Part shown: positions 34,051-42,053 of the stretch, in pieces
Numbering within the stretch: the first letter of the stretch is position 1
Layout: every line of letters begins with the position of its first letter
From: Bog-756 sp963725275
GTDB taxonomy: Bacteria > Actinomycetota > Acidimicrobiia > Acidimicrobiales > RAAP-2
DNA: 64,000 bases
Assembly (NCBI GenBank): GCA_963725275.1
Contig: CAVRXS010000004.1
Coordinates: forward strand, 310,001 to 374,000
Direction of reading: 5' to 3'
The notes under the pieces: model-generated
Databases searched by the model: none
The model's input: only the letters and a program-made list of their open reading frames with translations
Told to the model about the DNA's origin: nothing
Program-made: the position numbers and the translations under genes

Positions 34051-35250
34051 CTACCGCGAGACGATGATCGACGAGCCGTGGCCGAAGAGACCCTGGTTCG
34101 CGGTGATCCCCACACGTGCGCCGTCCACCTGGCGGCCAGCGGCCTGTCCGCGCAGCTGCCAGACCAACTCGCAGACCTGGGCGATGGCCTGCGCGGGGAT
34201 CGCCTCGCCGAAGCAGGAGAGGCCACCGCTCGGGTTGACCGGAACCCGACCACCGAGCGTGGTGTCACCGTCACGGAGGAGGCGTTCGGCTTCACCCTCT
34301 TTGCACAGTCCGATGTCCTCGTACCAGTCGAGTTCGAGCGCGGACGAGAGGTCGTAGACCTCTGCCAGGTTCACGTCGTCCGGTCCGATGCCGGCCTCCT
34401 CGTAGGCGGCGAGCGCAACCGACCGTTTGAAGGGTGCGCCGACCGGGGGGACGGCGGCCGAGGAGTCGGTCGAGAAGTTGGGCATCTCGATGATGGCCTG
34501 CGGAAAGCGCGGGGTGACCGTCGAGACCCCGTCGATCGTGACGAGGTCGTCGGTCCCGGCGTGCCTGCGGGCGAACGCCATGCTGGAGAGGACCAGCGCG
34601 GCCCCGCCGTCGGAGGTCGCGCAGATCTCGAGGAGGCGCAGGGGGTCGGCCACCATCGGCGAGGCGAGCACCTCCTCGACGGTGACCTCCTTGCGGTAGC
34701 GCGCGTTGGGGTTGTGCAGGCCGTGGCGGGCGTTCTTGACCTTGACCGCGGCGAAGTCCGCCTCGGTTGCCCCCGAGAGCTCCATCCGCCGGCGGGCGTA
34801 GAGCGCGAAGTAGGTCGGGTTGGTCGCACCCATCAGATGGAAGCGCAGCCAGTCCGGGTCGTCGCGCCGGTCGCCACCGACGGGTGCGAAGAAGCCCTTC
34901 GGCGTGGTGTCGGCTCCGACCACCAGGGCCACGTCGCAGAGGCCGGCGAGGATCTGTGCCCGTGCGCTGTTGACGGCCTGGGCGCCGGATGCGCAGGCCG
35001 CGTATGCGGAGGAGACCCGGGCGCCGGTCCATCCCAGGGCCTGGGCGAAGGTCGCGCCGGCCACGAAGCCGGGGTAGCCGTTGCGGATGGTGTCCGCACC
35101 GGCCACGTACTGGATGTCGGTCCAGGGCAGGTCCGCTTCGGCCAGGGCGTCGCCGGCCGCGGCGAGCCCGTACTCGACGAAGTTTCGTCCCCACTTGCCC
35201 CAGGGGTGCATCCCCGCCCCGAGGACCGCTATCCGCCGGTCGTCAGGCAC
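34051..35250 (-). CDS. Thiolase-fold lipid-transfer/aldolase-like protein (SCP2-thiolase, Ltp-like)
   Basis: A 399-aa thiolase-superfamily protein paired with a DUF35 partner. GTG 35250 overlaps the partner's stop by eight bases. The nucleophile-loop Cys is present (AYAACASGAQAV), but the usual GHPxGA His region reads SCFGEAIPAQA and the C-terminal CxGxG Cys is replaced by NQGLFGHGSS. Full thiolase chemistry therefore looks unlikely. Ltp2-type retro-aldolases for sterol side chains and other thiolase-like enzymes share this loss and also need a DUF35 partner. Substrate is inferred only as an acyl-CoA. Confidence 0.8.
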   Translation of the reverse strand: MPDDRRIAVLGAGMHPWGKWGRNFVEYGLAAAGDALAEADLPWTDIQYVAGADTIRNGYPGFVAGATFAQALGWTGARVSSAYAACASGAQAVNSARAQILAGLCDVALVVGADTTPKGFFAPVGGDRRDDPDWLRFHLMGATNPTYFALYARRRMELSGATEADFAAVKVKNARHGLHNPNARYRKEVTVEEVLASPMVADPLRLLEICATSDGGAALVLSSMAFARRHAGTDDLVTIDGVSTVTPRFPQAIIEMPNFSTDSSAAVPPVGAPFKRSVALAAYEEAGIGPDDVNLAEVYDLSSALELDWYEDIGLCKEGEAERLLRDGDTTLGGRVPVNPSGGLSCFGEAIPAQAIAQVCELVWQLRGQAAGRQVDGARVGITANQGLFGHGSSIIVSR

Positions 35251-35710
35251 CCGACGCCTCCGCCCGTTGGGCATGCCCGGTCGGGCGCCACTTCCAGACC
35301 AGGTACTCGTGCTCGTCGTCCTCGTAGAGGGTGTCCAGCACGAGCTCGACCTCGGCACCGACCGAGAGGTCGTCGACGGTCACCCCGTTGACGAGCTGTC
35401 CCATGACCACCATGCGCTCTTCGGCCAGCTCGACCGCGGCCAGGGCGAAGGGGACGTAGGGGTCGGGGGCCACATACGGTGCCGGCGGTTGGTAGCAGGC
35501 ATCGGTGTACGACCAGACCGTGCCGGTGCGGCTGAGCTCCGTCTCGGCGAACTCGGTTCCCTGGCAGAACGGGTTCCGGCAGAAGAAGGTCTCCCTCGGG
35601 AATGAGACATTCCCGCAGCTCGTGCAGCGGGAGCCGAGCAGCGCCGGTGCGCGCTCGTCGAGGGTGAACCATCCGTCGATCGCGGGAACCCGTGTCTTGA
35701 GCGTTGCCAC
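35243..35710 (-). CDS. DUF35 / OB-fold zinc-ribbon acyl-CoA-associated protein
   Basis: A 155-aa partner of the thiolase-like enzyme. The N-terminal rubredoxin-like zinc ribbon has CTSCGN and CRNPFCQG cysteines. The OB-fold that follows contains GTVWSYTDACY and PYVPFALAAVEL. DUF35 proteins such as ChsH2 form heteromeric complexes with thiolase-fold lipid-transfer proteins or act as MaoC-like hydratase partners. The eight-base overlap with the next gene supports a stoichiometric complex. It lies 50 bp after the CoA-transferase gene on the same strand. Confidence 0.88.
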   Translation of the reverse strand: MATLKTRVPAIDGWFTLDERAPALLGSRCTSCGNVSFPRETFFCRNPFCQGTEFAETELSRTGTVWSYTDACYQPPAPYVAPDPYVPFALAAVELAEERMVVMGQLVNGVTVDDLSVGAEVELVLDTLYEDDEHEYLVWKWRPTGHAQRAEASGA

Positions 35711-35760
35711 GAGCGGAGCCTACCGCCACCCCGTGTGCGCCGGTCGGGGGAGGGAACGCG

Positions 35761-37008
35761 TCAGGATGGCGCCGGCCCGCCGAACCCGCCCCGTGCACGC
35801 GCCTCGGCGATGCGGGCTGCGTCCCAGCCGAGGACGTCCGCCAGCACCTCCTCGGTGTGCTCGCCGACGGTCGGGGCGTGGGCGGGGAGGGGCAGCTCCT
35901 CGCCGACGAACTTGAGCGGGGTGGGCAGCTGTTCTGCGCCGAGCCGGTCCCGGTCGATCCAGTGGAAGCGGTCTTCGAACTGGGGGTCGGACGCGATGGT
36001 CTTGGGCGAGTTGACCGGGGCCACCGGGAAGTTGGCCTCGACCCCGAAGGCGATCCACTCCTCGGCGGTGCGGGTTCGGAAGATGTCCCGGAGCTCAGCG
36101 CGCAGCTCGAGGTTGTTGCGGGCGTGGTCGGCATACTGCGACCCGGGCCACCGCTCGAAGAGCTCCACCCGGTCGACCGCGACGCAGAAGTTCTTCCAGA
36201 ACATCTGCTCGGAAGCCATGAACAGGACGTAACGCCCGTCCTTGGCCTCGTAGACCTGGTACCGGACGCCCTCGACCATGCCGGCGGTGCCGGGTTCCCT
36301 GCGCTCGTAGTCGTCGGCCTTGTTGCCGGTGACCTCCGCCTCGCTGCGCTCGTAGGCCTTCCAGGTCTCGCTGCGGTACCAGTCCATGGCCGCGGCGGCG
36401 TCCGACTGGGCGACCTCGAGGAAGGACCCCTCCCCGGTCGCCCGTGCCCGGACCACTGCGGCGAGGATGCCGAGGGCACCGAAGAGCGGACCGGCGTGGA
36501 TGCCCATCGAGGCGTGCTCCGGGAGGTAGGCGAACCCCTGGTCGTCGACCTGGGGCGAGACGATCCCGGCCCAGGTGTCGAAGGCCACGCCGTGGGCGGG
36601 CAGGTCGCGGTATGGGCCGGTCATCCCGTAGCCGGAGATCGTGCAGAACACGATGTCCGGCTTGAGCAGCTTGAGATCCTCGAAGCCGACCCCGCGACGG
36701 GCGAGCCCACCGGGGCGCATGGCCTCGACCACCACGTCGGACACCCGGGCCAGCTCCTTGAAGGTGGCCACGTCCTCGTCGTTGCGGAGGTCGAGCACGA
36801 TGCTGCGCTTGCCCCGGTTGATGTGGAGGTGCATGAGCGAGACGCCCTCGACGATCGGCCAGGTCATCTTGCGGATGTAGTCGCCCGAGGGCGGTTCGAC
36901 CTTGACGACCTCGGCACCGAGGTCGACCAGGGGCATGGTGATGGCCGCCGGGCCGAGCGCGGAGCACTCGAGGATGCGGATGCCGTGGAGCGGGGGTTCG
37001 GTCGGCAC
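35761..37008 (-). CDS. Family III CoA-transferase (CaiB/BaiF)
   Basis: A 415-aa acyl-CoA:carboxylate CoA-transferase. The N-terminal region GIRILECSALGPAAITMPLVD is followed by LGAEVVKVEPPSGDYIR, the typical nucleotide-binding lobe. The catalytic Asp is in LEVAQSDAAAAMDW (about residue 200). GYGMTGPYRDLPAHGVAFD and the late FPVAPVNSPKTIASDPQF are family hallmarks. It lies only 12 bp after a YbjQ-type gene and before the DUF35/thiolase pair, suggesting one acyl-CoA catabolic transcription unit. Substrate unknown. Confidence 0.92.
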   Translation of the reverse strand: MPTEPPLHGIRILECSALGPAAITMPLVDLGAEVVKVEPPSGDYIRKMTWPIVEGVSLMHLHINRGKRSIVLDLRNDEDVATFKELARVSDVVVEAMRPGGLARRGVGFEDLKLLKPDIVFCTISGYGMTGPYRDLPAHGVAFDTWAGIVSPQVDDQGFAYLPEHASMGIHAGPLFGALGILAAVVRARATGEGSFLEVAQSDAAAAMDWYRSETWKAYERSEAEVTGNKADDYERREPGTAGMVEGVRYQVYEAKDGRYVLFMASEQMFWKNFCVAVDRVELFERWPGSQYADHARNNLELRAELRDIFRTRTAEEWIAFGVEANFPVAPVNSPKTIASDPQFEDRFHWIDRDRLGAEQLPTPLKFVGEELPLPAHAPTVGEHTEEVLADVLGWDAARIAEARARGGFGGPAPS

Positions 37009-37020
37009 GGTGTCCGGTGG

Positions 37021-37890
37021 TCAGGCCCCGCGGAGGGCGGCGGCGTCGAATGCGGCGGTCAGGTCGTCCATCGGGAGGACCGTGTCCACGCCGAGGGCGC
37101 GGTGCGCGTCGGCGGTGAGCCGCACCACCGTGCCGTATGCGGTGAAGCCGACCGCGTGGTGGGCGAAGTCCATCGGCCCTTCGGTGACCTTGACCTCGAC
37201 CACCCCGGTCCCCCCGAGTGCGATGGCCGAGGTCTGCATACGCTCCATGGCCGACTCGCGGGCCGCGTACATGGCCTCGGTGAAGTTGGTGAGCTCGACG
37301 TTCTGTCCCGACTGCTGCATGGCCGCGCCCATCGAGCGACGCGGGGCGTAGACGAAGCTGGCCCCTGCGGCCAGACCGAGCGGAGCCCAGCCGGAGACCT
37401 GGAGCAGGGCGAAGTCGCGTCCCGACAGGTCGGAGACGAAGACCGGATCCGAGCCCAGGGTCTTCGCCCCGACAGGGCGCACCGCGGTGCCGACGAGGGA
37501 GACGGAGACCTGGTGGCGCAGGACCGCCCAGTCGACGTGCACGCCGACCACGCCGTAGCCGCCGGCGTGGGTGCACTGCTGGTGGAGCCGGTCGGTGGCC
37601 CGGGCGAAGGCGTTGGCGAACGCGGCGGAGGCGTAGCCGATCTCGCCCTGCCCCCAGCTCCAGATGCCCGACGGGACCGAGTAGATCGAGACACCGTTGA
37701 CCAACCGCACCGGCTCCCAGCTGATCGCGTGGAGGGCGAGCTCCTCGTCGATCGAGAGGTCGGAGGTCATCCGTGTGGTGTCCTTCGGTGCCGGCTTGGC
37801 GAGCGCTGCAGCTGCGGCCCGCATCTCCGCGGCGATGTCGACCTCTTCGCCCGCTGGCGGCTGCCCACCGGTCGGTGTCGTCGGGCTCAC
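37021..37890 (-). CDS. YbjQ-type (heavy-metal-binding domain family) paralogue C
   Basis: A 289-aa protein with two divergent YbjQ-like modules. In the second, VFVSDLSGRDFALLQVSGWAP leads to EAMYAARESAMERMQTSAIALGGTGVVEVKV, the family pattern. The first module has GEIGYASAAFANAFARATDR and GGYGVVGVHVDW. A 35-residue polar head precedes them. GTG 37890 overlaps the preceding paralogue's stop. YbjQ proteins form pentameric rings of unknown role; the heavy-metal name is historical. It is the last of four overlapping genes and runs into the CoA-transferase gene 12 bp later. Confidence 0.75.
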   Translation of the reverse strand: MSPTTPTGGQPPAGEEVDIAAEMRAAAAALAKPAPKDTTRMTSDLSIDEELALHAISWEPVRLVNGVSIYSVPSGIWSWGQGEIGYASAAFANAFARATDRLHQQCTHAGGYGVVGVHVDWAVLRHQVSVSLVGTAVRPVGAKTLGSDPVFVSDLSGRDFALLQVSGWAPLGLAAGASFVYAPRRSMGAAMQQSGQNVELTNFTEAMYAARESAMERMQTSAIALGGTGVVEVKVTEGPMDFAHHAVGFTAYGTVVRLTADAHRALGVDTVLPMDDLTAAFDAAALRGA

Positions 37891-38828
37891 CGGAGGCTCA
37901 CCACGGGGTGGGGTGCGGGCATCGGGTCGAACGGCTTGAACCGGCGCACCCGGTTGCCGCGGAGGGTGCACTGGTACTCGCTGTCGCCCTCGCCCAATTC
38001 CCGCTCGGTGGTCTGGATGTCCGCACCGTGCAGCGAGTCGTGCCCGAGCTGGCCCTGGATCCGCTTGCGGGCGACCTCGCGGGCGGCCATCTCGGCGCTC
38101 GCCGTCTGCTCGATCTCGGTGCCCAGTTGCGTGCCCCCGTACATCGAGACGGACCCCTCGGTCAGGTACTTGGTGATGCAGTTGGCCCAGACCCGCACCG
38201 ACGACACCGAGACCGCGATCGAAACGGGGGCGTACCCGGCTTCGACGAGCTTGGCGAGGCGCTGGCCGGCGAGGTAGGTCGTCCAGGGCTTGCCGTCGGC
38301 CGGCGGGTCGCCGCCTGCCACCCTGACTGCGGTCCCCTGGACCCGGAACTCGAGGACGCCCATGTCGCTCAGGGACTGGCTCGAATCGACCACCCCGACC
38401 ACGCCGTGGGCGCCGCCCGACGCGGCCTCCTCGACCATCCGGCCGTAGGCCGTGGTGAAGCCCTCGGTCCAGGCGTCCTCGACCCAGGTCTGCTCGTAGT
38501 TCTGACCCCAGGCCCGGTGCTCGGCCGAGACGAAGCCGTGCGGGCAGTTCCAGGTCTCCTCGTAGCCACCGCCCCCACCGGCCTGGGGTCCGTACATCCC
38601 CATCCCCATGCCGATCCCCATCCGCATCCCGTACCACTGCCACTGCATCACGCAGTAGCCCTGCACGAACCCGACCGGTTCGAGGCCCATCTGGAGACAG
38701 GCGGCGAAGTCGGGGACGGTGAGACCCGAGGTGAAGGCGCCCTCGGTCAAGCGGCGGACAGCCGCCTCGGGCAGGTCGCCCTGCGGAGCGGGCTGGCCGC
38801 CGGGTTCTGCGGGCGGCAGGTCGGCCAT
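37887..38828 (-). CDS. YbjQ-type paralogue B with Met/Trp/Gly-rich insert
   Basis: A 313-aa divergent member of the same family. FTSGLTVPDFAACLQMGLEPVGFVQG matches the start of a YbjQ-like module. It is interrupted by a low-complexity insert rich in Met, Gly, Trp and Tyr (WQWYGMRMGIGMGMGMYGP), which could contact metal or membrane. The module resumes with GFTTAYGRMVEEAASGGAHGVVGVV and EFRVQGTAVRV. The second module has TYLAGQRLAKLVEAGYAPVSIA and MAAREVARKRIQ. The start overlaps the stop of paralogue A (TGATG). Function unknown. Confidence 0.72.
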   Translation of the reverse strand: MADLPPAEPGGQPAPQGDLPEAAVRRLTEGAFTSGLTVPDFAACLQMGLEPVGFVQGYCVMQWQWYGMRMGIGMGMGMYGPQAGGGGGYEETWNCPHGFVSAEHRAWGQNYEQTWVEDAWTEGFTTAYGRMVEEAASGGAHGVVGVVDSSQSLSDMGVLEFRVQGTAVRVAGGDPPADGKPWTTYLAGQRLAKLVEAGYAPVSIAVSVSSVRVWANCITKYLTEGSVSMYGGTQLGTEIEQTASAEMAAREVARKRIQGQLGHDSLHGADIQTTERELGEGDSEYQCTLRGNRVRRFKPFDPMPAPHPVVSLR

Positions 38829-39652
38829 CAGTTGTCGAGCGAGATGATGGTGGTCGGCCGCGGCAGGGTGACCTCGTCGGACGTCTTGAGCACACCGGTC
38901 CCGATGGCGAGGAACTCGATGGTGTGGCTGCCCCACTGGTGGGACTTCTCCTCGAGGCGGACCCCGACGATGCCGGAGACACCGAGCTGGTTGGCCTCGT
39001 CCTGCATGCGGGTCATGGCGAGCTCGCGGGCTTCGTACAAGGCCTGGGTGAAGTTGGGCAGCTCGACGTTCTGGCCGGCGGAGCCCAGGGTGGCTCCGAT
39101 GCCGCGGTGGGCGATGTGGTAGACGCAGGTGCCCATGACCAGGCCCTGGGGGATGTGGCCGGTCTGCATGAGCGTCCAGAAGTCCTGACCGGAGAGATCC
39201 GAGGTGAACGGCTTGCCGAGCTTGTTGCGGTGGGAGACCCCGCTCTCGGCCTTGACCGCGGTGCCGACAGCGATGAACTCGGCGGCGTCCTTCCCCCACT
39301 CGTAGTAGTTGACGTCGAGCCGCACCCCGACCACGCCGTCGGCCCCGAGCTCGGCGGCCTCCTCCTCCATGCGGGTCATTGCCAGCTCGCGGGCGTTGTA
39401 CATGGCCTCGGTGAGCTTCGTCAGCTCCTGGCTCTGGCCCCACTTCCGGGTCTGGATGCCGGTGTGGTAGATCGACGAGCCCATCACGAAGCCGACCGGG
39501 TGGAACCCGACCTCCTTGATGAGGAGGAACTCGTTGACCGAGAGGTCGGAGGTGAACAGCCCGCCCTCGAGCTCGGCGAGTCGCTTTCCGGCTCCTTCGG
39601 GCAGGTCCTGCGGCACGTCGGCTCCGGGTGGGTCTTCGGGTGTGGCGGTCAT
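38828..39652 (-). CDS. YbjQ-type tandem-domain paralogue A
   Basis: A 274-aa protein with two clear YbjQ modules (about residues 28-150 and 156-266). Both carry the same signature: FTSDLSVNEFLLIKEVGFHP with ARELAMTRMEEEAAELGADG, and FTSDLSGQDFWTLMQTGHIP with ARELAMTRMQDEANQLGVSG. Each is followed by VVGVRLD- or IVGVRLE-type strands and a terminal GTAV/GTGV. The internal duplication is strong and the copies are fairly well conserved. ATG 39652 overlaps the stop of the upstream small gene (ATGA). Cytoplasmic, no signal peptide; function unknown. Confidence 0.82.
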   Translation of the reverse strand: MTATPEDPPGADVPQDLPEGAGKRLAELEGGLFTSDLSVNEFLLIKEVGFHPVGFVMGSSIYHTGIQTRKWGQSQELTKLTEAMYNARELAMTRMEEEAAELGADGVVGVRLDVNYYEWGKDAAEFIAVGTAVKAESGVSHRNKLGKPFTSDLSGQDFWTLMQTGHIPQGLVMGTCVYHIAHRGIGATLGSAGQNVELPNFTQALYEARELAMTRMQDEANQLGVSGIVGVRLEEKSHQWGSHTIEFLAIGTGVLKTSDEVTLPRPTTIISLDN

Positions 39653-40050
39653 GAGGGACCTCCGATCACGATGCTCTCGAGCGCCTGGCGCACGGCCTGG
39701 CTGTGGGCCGCCTCTGCCTTGAGGGAGGTGAGGAGGCGGGCGAGCCAAGTGTCCATGTCGACCTTTTCGCTGCGGATGCGGATCCCGCCTGACGAGTGGC
39801 CGACCATGCAGCGGAGGGAGGTCCCGTCGACCTCGGCGTCGAACTGGTCCTCGTCGAGGGCGATCTTGAGGGACTTGATCTCGTCGCTCTTGCGGAACCT
39901 GCCGCCGGACCGCTGGACCTCGAGGCGTGAGCCGAGAGCATCGGCGAGCTGGTCGACCAGGACCTTGACCAGGATGTGGACGTCGGAGCTGTCGGCCCGC
40001 AGCGAGGCCGCCGTGAGCTCGAGATCGAAGGAATCATCCGGACCGGTCAT
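39649..40050 (-). CDS. Small hypothetical protein leading the YbjQ operon
   Basis: A 133-aa unrecognised soluble protein. It has alternating helices and strands (DVHILVKVLVDQLADALGSRLEV, DEIKSLKIALDEDQFDAEVDG, SGGIRIRSEKVDMDTWLARLL). ATG 40050 is the likely start; another in-frame ATG lies three codons upstream. It overlaps the first YbjQ-type gene by four bases, so it is almost certainly part of that system. The region is intact and has typical host codon use. Confidence 0.7.
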   Translation of the reverse strand: MTGPDDSFDLELTAASLRADSSDVHILVKVLVDQLADALGSRLEVQRSGGRFRKSDEIKSLKIALDEDQFDAEVDGTSLRCMVGHSSGGIRIRSEKVDMDTWLARLLTSLKAEAAHSQAVRQALESIVIGGPS

Positions 40051-40099
40051 TGAACGCACCCTACCGCCCGGCCAGGGGCAACGGCCCGGCGGGCGGGGT

Positions 40100-41593
40100 T
40101 CAGGTCACGGCCAACGCCGGCTCCAGCGGCGACACCTCCACACTGGGCCGGCCGTCGACGAACACCGCAGTGACTACTGCTGCGATCACGAGCAGGCCGG
40201 CTCCGACCGCGAAGGCCACTGTGTACCCGTGGACGAGTCCTGCCGGGACGAACGACCGTCCGTGCGCCGCGATGTAGCTGGCCGTGGCAGTTGCCGCCAC
40301 CGTGTTGAGGAGTGCGGTGCCGAGCGATCCACCGATCTGCTGGGTCGTGTTGATCAGGGCGCTCGCCACCCCCGAATCCCGGTCGTCCACGTTGGTCAGG
40401 GCCGTGCTGCTGAGCGCGGGGAACGCAAAGCCGAGTCCCACGCTCATGAGGACCTGCGGTCCGAAGACGTATGCCCAGAACGAGGTGTCGACCCCGATCT
40501 GGGTTAGCCACCCGAGACCGACTGCACCCACCAGGAGGCCGGCGGACATCGGAATACGGGGACCGATCCGGGGCACCAGTGCGGACGACGCTCCTGCCCC
40601 GAGGACGATGCCGATTGCGAAGGGCAGGAAGGCGACCCCGGCCTTGAGGGCCGAGTAGTGCAGGACGCCCTGCATGTAGTAGCTGAGGAAGATGAACATG
40701 GCGAACAGGCCGGCTCCGAGCAGGAAGGACGCCAGGAACGACCCGCCCCGATTGCGTTCTGCGACGACCCGGATCGGGAGGAGGGGATGGGCCGTGCGCG
40801 TTTCGACGACGACGAACGCGATCAGCAGGGCGACCCCGATGGCGAGGAAGGTGAGCGTCTGTGCGGCCGCCCAGCCGTCGGAGATGGCCTTGGTGAACCC
40901 GTAGACCAGGCTGACCAGGCCGGCGGTGGAGAGGAAGGCACCGGGCAGGTCGTAGCGTGTTCTTCCCTCGGCTCGGCTCTCATGGACAACGCGGGTGGCG
41001 AAGAACGCCGTCACGAGGGCGATCGGCACGTTGACCAGCAGACACCAGCGCCAGGATGCGTACTCGGTGAGAAGTCCGCCGGCCAGGACGCCGATGGCAC
41101 CGCCGGCCCCGGAGACTGCCCCGTACGCTCCGAACGCCTTTGCCCGTTCGGCGGGGTCGGACTGGAAGGTGACGGTCAGGATGGAAAGGGCTGCGGGCGC
41201 CATCAGGGCGGCGAAGCCTCCCTGCAGGGCGCGTGCGCCAAACAGCAAGGCCTCATTCGGAGCCAGTCCGCCCAGCGCCGACGCAGCCGCGAATCCGACC
41301 AGGCCCACGCCGAACATCCGCTTGCGTCCACCGAAGTCGGCGATGCGCCCCCCGAGCAGCAGAAGCCCTCCGAAGGCCAGGGTGTAAGCGGTGATCACCC
41401 ATTGCCTGTTGGCAACCGAGATGTGCAGGGACCTCTGGGCCGATGGCAGGGCAATGGTCACGATCGAGGCATCGAGCACCACCATCAGCTGCGCGATCAC
41501 GACCACCGCCAGGATCGACCAGCGCTTCGGATCGAGCTCGGCGGACGTGGGCACTGTCGTACCGTGATTAGCGGTCATCATGTCGTCGGTCAC
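40100..41593 (-). CDS. MFS multidrug exporter, DHA2 (EmrB/QacA) family, 14 TM
   Basis: Proton-driven drug or toxic-compound exporter, 497 aa with about 14 membrane helices. Family motifs are LMVVLDASIVTIALP (motif D1), QWVITAYTLAFGGLLLLGGRIADFGGRKRMF (motif A, residues G-R-x-A-D-x-x-G-R-K) and GAYGAVSGAGGAIGVLAGGLLT (motif C of exporters). It could be cotranscribed with the YbjQ unit, since its stop is 49 bp before the small leading gene. No adjacent regulator. Substrate unknown. Confidence 0.92.
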   Translation of the reverse strand: MTDDMMTANHGTTVPTSAELDPKRWSILAVVVIAQLMVVLDASIVTIALPSAQRSLHISVANRQWVITAYTLAFGGLLLLGGRIADFGGRKRMFGVGLVGFAAASALGGLAPNEALLFGARALQGGFAALMAPAALSILTVTFQSDPAERAKAFGAYGAVSGAGGAIGVLAGGLLTEYASWRWCLLVNVPIALVTAFFATRVVHESRAEGRTRYDLPGAFLSTAGLVSLVYGFTKAISDGWAAAQTLTFLAIGVALLIAFVVVETRTAHPLLPIRVVAERNRGGSFLASFLLGAGLFAMFIFLSYYMQGVLHYSALKAGVAFLPFAIGIVLGAGASSALVPRIGPRIPMSAGLLVGAVGLGWLTQIGVDTSFWAYVFGPQVLMSVGLGFAFPALSSTALTNVDDRDSGVASALINTTQQIGGSLGTALLNTVAATATASYIAAHGRSFVPAGLVHGYTVAFAVGAGLLVIAAVVTAVFVDGRPSVEVSPLEPALAVT

Positions 41594-41863
41594 GGGGACT
41601 CCTGGTTCGAAGTGGGGGGCCGGGAGAAAAGCGTCTCGGATTGTCGACGTTCTGGAAGGAACGGATGTGACGCATTAACCGTTGCTATGGACAACAGGCG
41701 GCGCTGGGCCAGTATTTCCCAGCCTCGTTTCGCCAGTTCAGCAGGCGGCTGTGACAGAGTCCGCAGCTCAGGTGGGCCGCGGCGGGACGAGTAAGGTAAG
41801 CGGGCCGTTGCGGCTTCTCCGGCTGCCTCTCTCAGGTCAGTCGGCAAGTGGCCATGGCGCCGA

Positions 41864-41937
41864 GCGCTCGTAGCTCAACGGATTAGAGCATCTGACTACG
41901 GATCAGAAGGTTGCAGGTTCGAATCCTGCCGAGCGCG
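41864..41937 (+). tRNA. tRNA-Arg (ACG), probable integration site
   Basis: A 74-nt cloverleaf with acceptor GCGCTCG/CGAGCGC. The anticodon stem TCTGA/TCAGA encloses CTACGGA, giving anticodon ACG. The T-arm is GCAGG-TTCGAAT-CCTGC. An integrase gene starts 116 bp downstream in the same direction and composition shifts here, so the tRNA 3' half is the likely attachment site. I find no second copy of the 3' end within the window. Confidence 0.93.
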
Positions 41938-42008
41938 CGAAGATAGGTCCAGTTCAGAGGCATATTCTGGCAAAGCGCTTGCTCCTTCGATACCTCCGTG
42001 AGAACCTC

Positions 42009-42030
42009 GTGAGAACCAGCAGGTTCTCAC
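42009..42030. repeat. GTGAGAACC repeat and hairpin upstream of the integrase
   Basis: GTGAGAACC at 42009-42017 is inverted as GGTTCTCAC at 42022-42030 with a 4-base loop. A further direct copy is at 41998-42006. It lies between tRNA-Arg and the integrase start, so it may be arm-type recombinase or excisionase sites, an operator, or the tRNA terminator. Confidence 0.6.
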
Positions 42031-42053
42031 GGTGATTCCGAGGAGGGAGAACA

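Noticed and set aside
35704..38277. 857-residue plus-strand frame across the CoA-transferase and YbjQ genes
   Set aside because: Its repeated Gly/Asp/Arg/His composition is typical of antisense translation, and the minus-strand genes have clear family motifs and overlaps.
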